Counted from the stretch's first letter, positions 8,859 to 17,582 are shown. The stretch is 40,916 nucleotides of DNA from Brucella pseudintermedia (GCF_008932435.1 NZ_WBWE01000022.1:1-40916), one strand, 5' to 3'. Program-made: numbers and translations. Notes: generated by a model not told the origin, from the sequence alone.

Positions 8859-10850
8859 TCAAAGTTCAATTCCGTCATCTGGGTTCATGGCAACCTGCCG
8901 CGCCACCATCCGCATGCGCTGGCGCATTGCCCGGGCTTTCGCCGTATCAATATCCGGTTCGTCGTCGAGCAGTTCGAATGCCTGTGCGGGTGCTGCCTGT
9001 GGAGGAAGTATTTCCTCATGGTCCGGCAATTCCGGCTCGCGGCGGATGCCCGCATTGGTGGGATCGCCGCCTGCGCTATCCGCGAGTTTCGCGGCGGACT
9101 GGTGCACTGGCGCGACAATGCGGCTCGTCCAGTCATCTGTTGGAGTGGAGAGTGCGTCTCTCGACGCCATGGCCATATCAGGCGGCGGCAGGATGCGCTC
9201 CATGAACCGCGCATCCTCGAAATACCGCGCCTTCTTCGCGCGGATCGGCGGTGTTCCTGCGACCATGACGATTTCGTCGGTGGGTGGAAGCTGCATGATC
9301 TCGCCCGGCGTGAGCAGCGGCCGGGCCGTCTCCTGCCGCGACACCATCAAATGCCCGAGCCATGGGGCCAGTCTGTGCCCGGCATAGTTGGTTGAATCCC
9401 GCAGTTCGGTCGCGGTGCCGAGCGCGTCGCTCACCCGCCTGGCGGTACGCTCGTCGTTGGTCGCAAAGCTGACACGGACATGACAATTGTCGAGGATCGC
9501 GTTGTTCGGCCCGTAGGCGCGCTCGATCTGGTTGAGGCTCTGGGCGATCAGGAAGGATTTGAGGCCGTAGCCCGCCATGAAGGCGAGCGCCGATTCAAAA
9601 AAGTCGAGCCGGCCAAGTGCTGGAAACTCGTCCAGCATCAGCAGCAACCGGTGACGCTTGGCCGAAGTGTTCAAATCCTCGGTCAACCGCCTGCCGATCT
9701 GATTGAGGATCAGACGGATAAGCGGCTTGGTGCGGTTGATGTCGGACGGCGGCACGACGAGATAGAGCGTTACAGGCTCCCTGTTCCCGACCAGATCGGC
9801 AATGCGCCAGTCGCAGCGCGAGGTGACACGCGCCACAACCGGATCGCGGTAAAGACCCAGGAACGACATGGCTGTGGACAGCACGCCGCTGCGCTCGTTC
9901 TCGCTTTTGTTCAGCAACTCGCGGGCCGACGACGCGATGACGGGATGGACGCCAGCCTCGCCGAGATGCGGCGTGTCCATCATCGCGCGAAGCGTCGCTT
10001 CGACGGGGCGGCGGGGATCGGACAGGAAGTTGGCGACGCCCGCCAGCGTCTTGTCCTTCTCCGCATAAAGGACATGCAGGATCGCGCCGACCAGCAGGCT
10101 GTGGCTGGTCTTTTCCCAGTGATTGCGCTTGTCGAGACTGCCTTCGGGATCGACCAGAATATCCGCGATATTCTGCACGTCCCGAACCTCCCATTCCCCT
10201 TGACGGACCTCCAGCAACGGGTTGTAGGCGGACGATCTGGCATTGGTCGGATCGAACAGCAGCACGCGGCCGTGCCTTGCCCGGAAGCCCGCCGTCAGCG
10301 TCCAGTTCTCACCCTTTATGTCATGGACGATGCAGCTTTCCGGCCAGGTCAGCAGCGTCGGGACTACCAGTCCGACACCCTTGCCGCTGCGGGTCGGGGC
10401 GAAGCAAAGGACGTGCTCCGGGCCGTCATGGCGCAGATAGTCGCGTTCGTGCTTGCCAAGCACCACCCCATCGGGGCCGAGTAGGCCGGCTGCGCGGATT
10501 TCCCTGTCCTCCGCCCATCGTGCCGAGCCGTAGGTCGCGACGTTGCGCGCCTCCCGCGCCCGGATGATCGACATGAGGATGGCGGCGGCGATGGCGAGGA
10601 AACCGCCCGATACGGCGATGATGCCGCCCTCGACGAAGATCGCAGGCGCATAGGCTTCGAACGAAAACCACCACCAGAAGAAGGCCGGCGGATAATAGAC
10701 CGGCCAGCCCACCAGCTCGAACCACGGATTACCAAGCTGCGGCTGGAAGCCGAGGCGGAAGGCGACCCATTGCGTCGCTGCCCAGGTCGTCACCAGAACG
10801 ATGGTGAAGACGACAGCGATCTGACCCCAAAGGATTCGCCCTCCACGCAT
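8859..10850 (-). CDS. traG: Type IV coupling protein TraG (VirD4-like)
   Basis: TraG links the relaxase-DNA complex to the secretion channel at the inner membrane. The start at 10850 (MRGGRILWGQ) has GGAG seven bases upstream and gives 663 residues; an ATG at 10883 would add 11 unlikely residues. Two membrane segments lie at about 10-30 and 70-95. Walker A APTRSGKG is at 151-158 and Walker B LLLMLDEFPAL at 402-412. The conserved TYGSARWAE and HDIKGENW blocks are present. The gene appears intact. No relaxase or oriT is recognisable upstream, where a LysR gene begins. Confidence 0.92.
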   Translation of the reverse strand: MRGGRILWGQIAVVFTIVLVTTWAATQWVAFRLGFQPQLGNPWFELVGWPVYYPPAFFWWWFSFEAYAPAIFVEGGIIAVSGGFLAIAAAILMSIIRAREARNVATYGSARWAEDREIRAAGLLGPDGVVLGKHERDYLRHDGPEHVLCFAPTRSGKGVGLVVPTLLTWPESCIVHDIKGENWTLTAGFRARHGRVLLFDPTNARSSAYNPLLEVRQGEWEVRDVQNIADILVDPEGSLDKRNHWEKTSHSLLVGAILHVLYAEKDKTLAGVANFLSDPRRPVEATLRAMMDTPHLGEAGVHPVIASSARELLNKSENERSGVLSTAMSFLGLYRDPVVARVTSRCDWRIADLVGNREPVTLYLVVPPSDINRTKPLIRLILNQIGRRLTEDLNTSAKRHRLLLMLDEFPALGRLDFFESALAFMAGYGLKSFLIAQSLNQIERAYGPNNAILDNCHVRVSFATNDERTARRVSDALGTATELRDSTNYAGHRLAPWLGHLMVSRQETARPLLTPGEIMQLPPTDEIVMVAGTPPIRAKKARYFEDARFMERILPPPDMAMASRDALSTPTDDWTSRIVAPVHQSAAKLADSAGGDPTNAGIRREPELPDHEEILPPQAAPAQAFELLDDEPDIDTAKARAMRQRMRMVARQVAMNPDDGIEL

Positions 10851-10891
10851 ACAAGCTCCAGTCGGCAAGAGAAATGGAGCCAATCAAAGAA

Positions 10892-10913
10892 TTGCCTTCC
10901 CTGCGGAAGGCAA
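10892..10913 (-). terminator. Perfect 9-bp hairpin between LysR gene and traG
   Basis: TTGCCTTCC and GGAAGGCAA form a perfect 9-bp stem around a 4-base loop. Read on the minus strand, the hairpin is followed by TTCTTTGATT, so it looks like a Rho-independent terminator for the upstream LysR gene, 33 bases past its stop and 41 bases before the traG start. An oriT-type hairpin is an alternative, but no nic-like sequence is recognisable. Confidence 0.5.
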
Positions 10914-10945
10914 CCGCCAATAATTATGCGAGTGGCTACCGGATG

Positions 10946-11971
10946 CTATGGGCGGCAAAAAGGACGGGTTGCGGTGTCGTCACAGAAAGCAACAGGCTGC
11001 AACGCAGCGAATCGGTGGTCTGTGTGAGACCGCCCCAATCTCCTGGCCAGACCGAGCAGTTTCCGAAGCGCCGGATTGCGGTTGTGCGGAGACCAGACCG
11101 CAGAGAAGGCTATCGTTCCAGGCTCGTCCAGAATGGAACGAAAGACAACACCTGGCGGTGCAGCTAACTCATTCTCTCTGGCCAGGAGAGAAATGCCAAA
11201 CCCGTGGGCAATCATCGACAGCAAGGCGTCGCGCCCCACATTGAACTGGCGAATGATCGGAATTTGCCATTCGCCAGCAAAGCGTACCAAGATCAGGTCG
11301 CGCACCTGAGGACCGGTGCCTCCATCGCGGACGATGAAGGTTTCGCCTGACAGGTCGCTCCATTCGACGTGCGTCTTTGCAGCCAGGGGATGGGTGTCCG
11401 AGAAGACCGCCATAAGCGCATCACGCCAGATCACACCGGAATGGAGATCAGGAGCTCGGCACTCCCCAGCCATGAAGGCCAGGTCAAGTCCTGCTTCGCG
11501 TACCATGACCTGCGTGTCGCGTGCGGTGCCCTCGGTTATGTGCAGGCACACGCCCGAATTCCTCTGATGGAACAGTTCCAGCAGTCGGTCGAGGAATCCG
11601 CCTGATATGAGGGCATGTACACCAATACGGAGTTCCCCCTCTTCGCCCCGCGCCAGCATCCCGGCCGTCTTTACAGCACGATCAAGGATCTGCAGAGCCT
11701 GCTCAACCTCCTCCACAAAGCGACGACCGGCCTCCGTCAGCCGGACCCCACGGGTGTTCCGCTCGAACAGGAGAACACCGAGGGCTTCCTCAAGCGCCTT
11801 GATACGGGCGCTGACACTCGATTGCGTTACGCCGAGCGCACTGGCGGCGTGACGGAAACTAAGATACTCGGCGACCACAAGCGCCTGGCGCAGGGAAACG
11901 AGAGGAATTTTGGTGTTGATAGTATACTTGGTTTCGCCACTCTGAGACCTCAGATTGGATATCCGCTTCAT
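10946..11971 (-). CDS. LysR-family transcriptional regulator
   Basis: This is a LysR protein of 341 residues from ATG 11971 (a GTG at 11986 would add five). The winged helix-turn-helix is at about residues 25-85 (VSLRQALVVAEYLSFRHAAS, then TQSSVSARIKALEEALG). The effector-binding domain follows with ARGEEGELRIGVHALISGGF and a C-terminal lobe. It has an N-terminal extension of about 25 residues before the helix-turn-helix, which is unusual. It is transcribed in the same direction as traG but separated by a likely terminator. The target genes are not obvious; LysR genes of this type often lie next to traG in alphaproteobacteria (from memory). Confidence 0.85.
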   Translation of the reverse strand: MKRISNLRSQSGETKYTINTKIPLVSLRQALVVAEYLSFRHAASALGVTQSSVSARIKALEEALGVLLFERNTRGVRLTEAGRRFVEEVEQALQILDRAVKTAGMLARGEEGELRIGVHALISGGFLDRLLELFHQRNSGVCLHITEGTARDTQVMVREAGLDLAFMAGECRAPDLHSGVIWRDALMAVFSDTHPLAAKTHVEWSDLSGETFIVRDGGTGPQVRDLILVRFAGEWQIPIIRQFNVGRDALLSMIAHGFGISLLARENELAAPPGVVFRSILDEPGTIAFSAVWSPHNRNPALRKLLGLARRLGRSHTDHRFAALQPVAFCDDTATRPFCRP

Positions 11972-11986
11972 CGGCTGTACCCGCAC

Positions 11987-12314
11987 TTATAAGACCGTGC
12001 AAAACCTGTGAAAGAAGATCAAGCATGGCTTCAGGAAAACAAACGGTGTGGCTCGTTCCGCCATACTGCTATCCTCCTTAGGCTGGTGTTTGGTATAGAG
12101 ATCCACCATCTACGCAAGTACGGAGATAAAATCTTTTGGATGCAGCGCAATTAAGCGCAATGCCATGGCCGTAAGCTGAGAATGGTGGGGAATAACTTGT
12201 TTCATTCATTATCAATACGGGAACGATCAGAAATGACTGATAGCGCCCCTGATTTTCAGCGTAGAAATACCCAGATTTGCTTGCATTCCCTGTTTTCTGC
12301 CACCTCTTTTGGAA
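11987..12314. other. Intergenic region, no gene seen
   Basis: This 328-base stretch lies between the start of the LysR gene and the 3' end of the thioredoxin-reductase-like gene, both on the minus strand. It must hold the LysR promoter. Base composition is lower in GC than the neighbours (for example 12150-12250), as is common for regulatory DNA. I see no reading frame with family resemblance and no strong hairpin. Confidence 0.5.
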
Positions 12315-13232
12315 TCATTTTCGCATTGGCTCAGCACCAGCAAAAATAATGGACTGATGAGCGCTCCCAGCTGCTGTGACGCCTGCGGCCGCTGCGAGTG
12401 CGGCCTGCGGCATGGCGCTGGCCGCGTCTCCAGCTGCGAAAACACCGGGTACGGACGTCTGACGGCGCTCGTCCGTACTGATGAACGGTCCGGTCGGCCC
12501 GTCTTCAAAGATGCATCCCAGCCTCTCTGCCAGATCGCTGGCCGGGACTGTTCGCGGAAGGGTGAAAAGTGCGGACAATTCTATTGTTCTGCCGTCAGCG
12601 AGGCGAACCCCGTCAAGCGTTGGTGCATTGCCGACGAGCCCTACAATCGGGGTATGCTCGACCTTCACGCCACGACTGGACAGCGCTACCACTTGCTCTG
12701 ACGTCGGGCTAAACAGACCCTGAGTGAAAAGGGTCGTTGTTCCCCAATCCTGCACAAGCATTGCCTGATGAAACGCCATTTGATCCCGGGCCAGCACCCC
12801 CAAAGGCCGTTGGTTCAACTCATAGCCGTGACAATAGGGGCAGTGGAGAACACTGACGCCCCAACGCTCTTCGACACCCGCCAGATCAGGAAGAATGTCG
12901 CGGACACCGATTGCGAGGATTAGACGCTTCGCCCTCTCTTCCCTCCCATCAGCCAACGACACACGAAAGCCCATTTCGGTAATGGCTGCGTCCACAACCT
13001 CTCCCTCACGGACTTCCACTGTCGCGTAGGTTGCCAGTTGACGGCGCGCAGTCGAGATGATGACCGATGGCGGCACGCCATCCTGCCCAAGAAAGCCATG
13101 GGAAGTGCGTGCGAAACGGTTGCGGGGACTGCCGGCGTCAACGAGCAAGGTACGCAGTCTGGCGCGCCCCAGTTGCAGCGCAGCTGCCTGCCCTGCGAAG
13201 CTGCCGCCGACTACGATGACATCAAACTCCAT
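12315..13232 (-). CDS. Thioredoxin-reductase-like FAD/NAD(P)-dependent oxidoreductase
   Basis: The 305-residue flavoprotein starts at ATG 13232 (MEFDVIVVGGSFAG) behind a perfect AGGAGG site. FAD-binding GGSFAGQAAALQLGRA is at residues 9-24 and the ILAIGVRDILPDL motif follows. A CPYCHGYE pair corresponds to the redox CxxC of low-molecular-weight thioredoxin reductases. The C-terminal FAD motif is VPGVFAAGDAASAMPQA. No thioredoxin is adjacent, so the electron acceptor is unknown. The gene is divergent from an Rrf2-type regulator with a palindromic operator between them, which suggests redox- or electrophile-responsive control (inference). Confidence 0.85.
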   Translation of the reverse strand: MEFDVIVVGGSFAGQAAALQLGRARLRTLLVDAGSPRNRFARTSHGFLGQDGVPPSVIISTARRQLATYATVEVREGEVVDAAITEMGFRVSLADGREERAKRLILAIGVRDILPDLAGVEERWGVSVLHCPYCHGYELNQRPLGVLARDQMAFHQAMLVQDWGTTTLFTQGLFSPTSEQVVALSSRGVKVEHTPIVGLVGNAPTLDGVRLADGRTIELSALFTLPRTVPASDLAERLGCIFEDGPTGPFISTDERRQTSVPGVFAAGDAASAMPQAALAAAAGVTAAGSAHQSIIFAGAEPMRK

Positions 13233-13245
13233 AAGCGCCTCCTTT

Positions 13246-13286
13246 ATGTATCTTTTAGAGATACATGACTTGCCTGTGTTCGTCAA
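13246..13286 (-). promoter_or_regulatory. Rrf2-type operator overlapping promoter of the oxidoreductase gene
   Basis: ATGTATCT (13246-13253) and AGATACAT (13259-13266) form a perfect 8-bp inverted repeat with a 5-base spacer, a geometry like NsrR/YwnA-type Rrf2 sites. On the minus strand TTGACG (13286-13281) is a plausible -35 and the -10 falls inside the palindrome. A bound repressor would block the oxidoreductase promoter. The palindrome lies between that gene and the divergent Rrf2 gene. Confidence 0.65.
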
Positions 13287-13402
13287 CTCTGAAAGATGTT
13301 CGCATCCCCTCGGACCGACCGTAGTGAATTCAATGCAGGGCGACAGAGAAGGCCCCAGCAGGTATGGTCAAGTAGGAGATTCTGAAAGGAGATGGAGCAC
13401 CG

Positions 13403-13864
13403 TTGAGAACAGACAGTCGATTGTCAAGAATGCTGCATGTGCTCTTGCACATGGCACGGCACGACGCCCCGCTTACCTCTGAGCAGATCGCTAAAATGCT
13501 CGATACTAACTCTGTGTTGGTTCGACGGACGATGAGCGGCTTGCGGCGTGCGGGTTATGTGCGTTCGGAAAAAGGGCATGGTGGCGGTTGGTCGCTTGCG
13601 CGAGACCTGACTGAAATCACCTTGCTCGACATACACAACGCTATCGGCCGCCCAAAGATCTTCGCCATAGGAAACATGGGCGACAACCCGCACTGTGCGG
13701 TCGAAAGGGTCGTCAACGCCGCGATTGATGATGCCCTTCAGAGCGCGGAAGCCCTCCTGCTTAAGCGCTTCGGTTCCGTGCGGCTATCCGACCTCGCAAA
13801 TGAATTTGAACGCACTTGCTCGGATACCGGATGGGACGAGGACCATTTGCCAACAGGTCTCTAA
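13403..13864 (+). CDS. Rrf2-family transcriptional regulator
   Basis: The protein has 153 residues and probably starts at TTG 13403, behind AAGGAGATGG; the sequence RTDSRLSRMLHVLLHMARHD matches the N-terminus of YwnA-like Rrf2 proteins. The winged helix spans residues 8-75 (LTSEQIAKMLDTNSVLVRRTM, with wing KGHGGGWSLAR). Only two Cys are present (CAVERV and CSDTG), so the three-Cys iron-sulfur set of IscR/NsrR is absent and a thiol- or ligand-based sensor is more likely. It is divergent from the flavoprotein gene it presumably represses. Confidence 0.85.
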   Translation: MRTDSRLSRMLHVLLHMARHDAPLTSEQIAKMLDTNSVLVRRTMSGLRRAGYVRSEKGHGGGWSLARDLTEITLLDIHNAIGRPKIFAIGNMGDNPHCAVERVVNAAIDDALQSAEALLLKRFGSVRLSDLANEFERTCSDTGWDEDHLPTGL

Positions 13865-13948
13865 CTGACAAAAGGCGTTGCCCGGCAGCCCTAGTGCATG
13901 GAGAATGATCGAGTGCAGCACACACCATGCGAACCAATAAACCCACGC

Positions 13949-15379
13949 TCATGTAAAGCCGGCAATGTAGCCGTCCGGTCGAACGAGCATGCTTGTCGCA
14001 TCGCGTACCAGATCGTCGGAAGACTGACAGCGAACCCGCCGCACCGCCGCTTCTGGCAACCACGCCGGCGCCCTGGCCGATTTGCCCTCCGCGAAACTTA
14101 ACGAGAGCCATTTGCCCTCCTTGAGAAGGGCGTGAACAGTCGTCTCAGTGCCGTCTTCCAGCACAAGGCGGCTGTCGGGCGACCGGCAGCCCGCTGCGGG
14201 ATCGTCGCTGCCGGGCAGTGCATCGTGCGCATATGTGATGTCGAATCCCGACAACTCGCCAGCGAGGCGCCGGTTAAGCTCGCCGACCTTGAGCAGATCC
14301 GACATCAATGCGCGCAGCGCGAGGTGGGCTGGATCGAAGCTGGTCATCATTGCGATCTGCGCCAGCGTGTTGCGGGCGAGCTGAGCGCCAACTGGCCGTC
14401 TTTCCGTCTCGTAACTGTCGAGCAGCGCGTCAGGCGCCTCGCCCTTGATGACTGCCGCCAGCTTCCAACCGAGGTTCATTGCATCCTGCAGCCCGACATT
14501 CATGCCCTGGCCACCAGCTGGCGCGTGGATATGCGCAGCGTCCCCCGCGACGAAGAGATTGCCGCGGCGGTAGGCGGCAGCCAGCCGTGTTTCATCACCG
14601 AAGCGCGTGAGCCAGGAAGGATCGCGCATGCCGAGATCCTCACCAAGAACACGGCGGGCTGACGCGGAGAGTTCCTCCAGCGATAGAGGTTCGCGCGTGT
14701 CGACGTGAGAGCGCTCCGGGTCGATGAGGATGATCCTTACCCGCCCGGTGGCGTCGATGGGCGCGAGCATGCCGCCGCCGCGTGCATTGCAGAAGGCACG
14801 CACGGGTGGCCCCTCCCTTGCATCGATGCGGACGTCGCCCATCATTACGCTGTGGGAGGTATCACTGCCTTCAAACGCGATGTTGGCCGCCGCACGCACG
14901 ACGCTCCGACGCCCATCAGCGCCGACAACGGCGCGGCAGTCGAAGCGGAATGCGCCATGGGCGGCCGTGCCTTTTACCGTATAGCCGCGCTCGCTGTCCC
15001 CAGCGATGCTTTCCACATGATGGCCGCGATGGATCTCCACGCCGAGATCTGCAGCATGTGCTTCGAGAAGCGCCTCCGTCCGGTTCTGTGGAAGAAACAA
15101 GGTGAAGGGGAATCGCGTCTCGAATCCGGAGAAGTCCAAGCGCGTGTCCAGACTCGCGAAATGACCCGTCGCGATGGGCTTGCCTTCGGTCAGAAAGCGC
15201 TCCGCTACCCCTCGCATCGCGAACAGTTCGATGGTTCGACTGTGGATAGTAAGGGCGCGGGACTGCTCCATGCGGGCGGTACGGCGCTCGAGAAGAGCGA
15301 CGTCCACCCCGGCGAGCCTCAACTCACACGCTGTCCACAAGCCTACAGGACCAGCACCGACAACGACTACATCTACCAT
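13949..15379 (-). CDS. Group A FAD-dependent monooxygenase (PHBH-like aromatic hydroxylase)
   Basis: The 476-residue protein starts at ATG 15379 (GGGAAG upstream); ATG 15391 would add four residues but abuts an operator. It has the three class fingerprints: GxGxxG in VVVGAGPVGLWTACELRLAG at the N-terminus, the DG motif VVGADGRRSVVR near residue 155, and the GD motif LFVAGDAAHIHAPAGGQGMN near 280. The C-terminal thioredoxin-like domain is reduced. Relatives hydroxylate phenols, polyketides or rifampicin using NAD(P)H and O2; the substrate here is unknown. It is divergent from a TetR gene with twin operators between, so it is probably induced by its substrate. Confidence 0.87.
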   Translation of the reverse strand: MVDVVVVGAGPVGLWTACELRLAGVDVALLERRTARMEQSRALTIHSRTIELFAMRGVAERFLTEGKPIATGHFASLDTRLDFSGFETRFPFTLFLPQNRTEALLEAHAADLGVEIHRGHHVESIAGDSERGYTVKGTAAHGAFRFDCRAVVGADGRRSVVRAAANIAFEGSDTSHSVMMGDVRIDAREGPPVRAFCNARGGGMLAPIDATGRVRIILIDPERSHVDTREPLSLEELSASARRVLGEDLGMRDPSWLTRFGDETRLAAAYRRGNLFVAGDAAHIHAPAGGQGMNVGLQDAMNLGWKLAAVIKGEAPDALLDSYETERRPVGAQLARNTLAQIAMMTSFDPAHLALRALMSDLLKVGELNRRLAGELSGFDITYAHDALPGSDDPAAGCRSPDSRLVLEDGTETTVHALLKEGKWLSLSFAEGKSARAPAWLPEAAVRRVRCQSSDDLVRDATSMLVRPDGYIAGFT

Positions 15380-15393
15380 ATTGCTTCCCATCT

Positions 15394-15425
15394 CTAACGA
15401 TGTTAGATTAGCCTAACGATGTTAG
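15394..15425. promoter_or_regulatory. Twin 13-bp palindromic TetR operators with divergent promoters
   Basis: CTAACGATGTTAG occurs twice, at 15394-15406 and 15413-15425, 19 bases apart. Each copy is an inverted repeat CTAAC/GTTAG around GAT. They fill the space between the divergent monooxygenase and tetR starts. A minus-strand promoter candidate is TTGACT (15435-15430) with an 18-base spacer to TAATCT, straddling the right copy; a plus-strand one is TTGCTT (15381) with TAGATT (15404), straddling the left copy. The adjacent TetR protein is the obvious binder. Confidence 0.75.
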
Positions 15426-15436
15426 GGGAGTCAACC

Positions 15437-16084
15437 ATGGCGCTGCAAAAAGAAACGGTCGTTGCGACCGCACTGACACTGCTGGACGAAGTAGGTGTCG
15501 AAGGCCTGACGATGCGAGCGCTTGCCAAAGCGCTCAACGTGCAGGCCCCTACGCTCTATTGGCACTTTCCGTCGAAGCAGGATCTGCTGGACCAGATTGC
15601 AGACGCGATTATCGCTCCCGCTGTCGCTGCAACGGATACCAGTCAGGATCCTGACGCGGTGTTATCGTCGCTGGCGCGGGCCATGCGGAACGCGTTGCTC
15701 GCCCACCGGGACGGTGCCAAGCTCTATGCTGGCACCTATGCCGTCGGCGCGAATGTGCTCAAGCTCGCCGACATCGCGTTGGATGCGCTACTGAAAAAGC
15801 AACTCGGCGAGCAAGCGGCGACGGATGCGATGTTCAATCTCGTTTATTTCGTCCTTGGATCCACGATCGAAGAACAGGCGTTTCGTGAACGTTGGAGGTC
15901 GGACGAAGATCACGATGGCGGCGAGAAGCAGCTCATGGCGGCCATAGACATCCGCTTTCCTGCGCTGCGGCGGTGCGCAGGAACCATTATCGAAAGCGAC
16001 TTTGAGACGCGATTCAAAGAGGGAGTGGCCGCGTTCCTTCGCGGCTTGGAGGGAGCGGACGCCCGTGGTGGCTCTCGATCATGA
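15437..16084 (+). CDS. TetR-family repressor (TetR_C type)
   Basis: The start at ATG 15437 (MALQKETVVATALTLLDEVG) has AGGGGAG six bases upstream; an earlier ATG at 15419 lies inside an operator. This gives 215 residues. The helix-turn-helix is at about residues 10-55 (GLTMRALAKALNVQAPTLYW). The helical ligand domain is of the TetR_C kind seen in the classical tetracycline repressor group. It is divergent from the FAD monooxygenase and probably represses both genes through the two CTAACGATGTTAG sites, with the monooxygenase substrate or product as inducer (inference). Confidence 0.87.
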   Translation: MALQKETVVATALTLLDEVGVEGLTMRALAKALNVQAPTLYWHFPSKQDLLDQIADAIIAPAVAATDTSQDPDAVLSSLARAMRNALLAHRDGAKLYAGTYAVGANVLKLADIALDALLKKQLGEQAATDAMFNLVYFVLGSTIEEQAFRERWRSDEDHDGGEKQLMAAIDIRFPALRRCAGTIIESDFETRFKEGVAAFLRGLEGADARGGSRS

Positions 16085-16191
16085 AACGAGTAAAAACTCC
16101 GGAGCCCAGTCGCGCTGCGGTCTCCGCCGCGCAAGCGCAGGACCGCCGCTATTCTATCGTCCCATCGGGCCTACCCAATGCTGATCTGCGT

Positions 16192-17091
16192 TTAGGCCTG
16201 CCTGGTAATGGCCCACAGCAGTTCACGAAGCCAGCGATTGCCGGCATCGTTGGCGCGCGGGTGCCATGCAACAGATAGCGATATCTCCGGAAGCGTGATC
16301 GGCGGATCGAAGATCGCCAGGTCCGCACTTCGGCGTAATGTCAGGGAATGCGGCATTGTCGCCAGAAGCTCGGTTTCCCGCACCGTTTCAATGGCAGCGA
16401 GGTAGCTTTGCGCCGAGACGGCGACGCGCCGGGTTCGTCCGATCTTCGAAAGTTCTTTATCGACAATGCCCTCAAAGCCTCCACCGTCTCCGGACACAAT
16501 CACATGCGCACTGGAACAGAAGCGATTCAGATCCATCGGCCCCTGCTGGCTCGACGCCTTTCCAATCGTTACCATGCGATCTCGTACCACCTTTCTGCTC
16601 ATCAGGGTTCCGTGCTTTGCAAACTGGGACGGGGCGCCGACCGCCAGGTCCAGCTTTCCTGTTTCGAGGTCCTCCAGTTTGTGGGGATCAAACTGATGAA
16701 ACGCTACCCGCATGCAGGCAGCCTCGGCTCGCTGGATAGCCTCGATCAACGGCACGCCGATTATCGTCGTCGCATTGTCGTTGGCCATGATGTGAAACGT
16801 GCGCGCGGCCGTTTTCGGATCGAACGTTTCGTCCGCAAGGCGGCTCTCCAGATCCGCCAGGAACCCCGACGCATAGCTAGCAATTCGTGTTCCATGATCG
16901 GTGGGGATGAGGCCCCGCCCTTTGCCTGAAGGCACGAGTAGAGGATCACCGAAGAGCGTCCGCAACTCGGCAAGGCGCGCCGACATGCGGGGCTGACTGA
17001 TCGCCATCCGCCGGGCAGCGCCAGATACGCTGCTCTCTTCGATAATCGCGACGAGCGATGGCAAGAGCCGAAGGAGCGTTTCATCAATCAT
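16192..17091 (-). CDS. LysR-family transcriptional regulator (NodD/NahR-like)
   Basis: This full-length LysR protein has 299 residues. The winged helix is at residues 5-65 (LLRLLPSLVAIIEESSVSGA, then ISQPRMSARLAELRTLFGD). The FHIMANDNATTIIGVPLIEAI start of the effector domain, with the long spacing after the wing, resembles NodD/NahR-type regulators of aromatic metabolism. It is divergent from the SnoaL-like gene at 17190, its most likely target. The 98-base intergenic region contains AT-rich dyads such as ATTC-N8-GAAT near 17121-17136. Confidence 0.85.
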   Translation of the reverse strand: MIDETLLRLLPSLVAIIEESSVSGAARRMAISQPRMSARLAELRTLFGDPLLVPSGKGRGLIPTDHGTRIASYASGFLADLESRLADETFDPKTAARTFHIMANDNATTIIGVPLIEAIQRAEAACMRVAFHQFDPHKLEDLETGKLDLAVGAPSQFAKHGTLMSRKVVRDRMVTIGKASSQQGPMDLNRFCSSAHVIVSGDGGGFEGIVDKELSKIGRTRRVAVSAQSYLAAIETVRETELLATMPHSLTLRRSADLAIFDPPITLPEISLSVAWHPRANDAGNRWLRELLWAITRQA

Positions 17092-17189
17092 TCGAATTCC
17101 AGATATCAGCTATCCTCTTCATTCGTATATCGGAATTTTATCTGCGGCGGTAGATTGTCTCGCATCATTCTCCATCAGAGGATCCAACA
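17092..17189. promoter_or_regulatory. Divergent control region between LysR and SnoaL-like gene
   Basis: This short AT-rich region between two divergent genes holds partial dyads (GATATC near 17102, and ATTC-N8-GAAT around 17121-17136), the kind of element LysR proteins bind. I could not assign a firm T-N11-A box or promoter. A plausible ribosome-binding site (GAGGATCC) precedes the SnoaL-like start. Confidence 0.4.
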
Positions 17190-17582
17190 ATGAACACCAT
17201 GACAGCCGAAGAGCTCGCACGCGCATTCCACCGCGCCCTTGTCTCGCGTGATTGGGGGGCCATGCGTCAGCTTTTCCATGAAGATGCAATTTGGACGCTG
17301 CCGGGAGACAACGAAATCTCCGGCGTGGCGGTCGGTGTCGACGCTGTGGTTGCCCGCGCTCGGCAGATCGCGGGCTATGGCCTGAGCTTTGAGCTCAAGC
17401 ACGTGTTGTTGAGCCGCGATAATATGGCGCTTAGCCTCCATAACACGGCCGAGCGCAAAGGGATCGTGCTGGACGAGCATCTTGCGACAGTATGCCGGCT
17501 CCGCGAAGGCCGCATCGCCGAGGTCGAGACGTTCCTCTCCGACGTTCCCGGCATGAACCGGTTCTTTTCCAGCCCGGCATAG
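17190..17582 (+). CDS. SnoaL/NTF2-like fold protein
   Basis: The 130-residue protein has the NTF2/SnoaL cone-fold pattern: N-terminal helices with LARAFHRALVSRDWGAMRQL, the FHEDAIWTLPGDNEISG strand-loop, VGVDAVVARARQI, and the final strand EGRIAEVETFLSDVPGM that ends SnoaL-like proteins. Family members are isomerases, hydrolases or ligand carriers; nothing here fixes the function. It is divergent from a LysR gene and convergent with a second LysR gene at 17676. Confidence 0.8.
   Translation: MNTMTAEELARAFHRALVSRDWGAMRQLFHEDAIWTLPGDNEISGVAVGVDAVVARARQIAGYGLSFELKHVLLSRDNMALSLHNTAERKGIVLDEHLATVCRLREGRIAEVETFLSDVPGMNRFFSSPA

Noticed and set aside
10892..10913. The perfect hairpin upstream of traG as an oriT nic region
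   Set aside because: It has no recognisable nic motif, no relaxase gene is adjacent, and on the minus strand it is followed by a T-rich tract, which fits a terminator better.
15419..15437. ATG 15419 as the tetR start
   Set aside because: It lies within the second operator and has no ribosome-binding site, while ATG 15437 has AGGGGAG at good distance.
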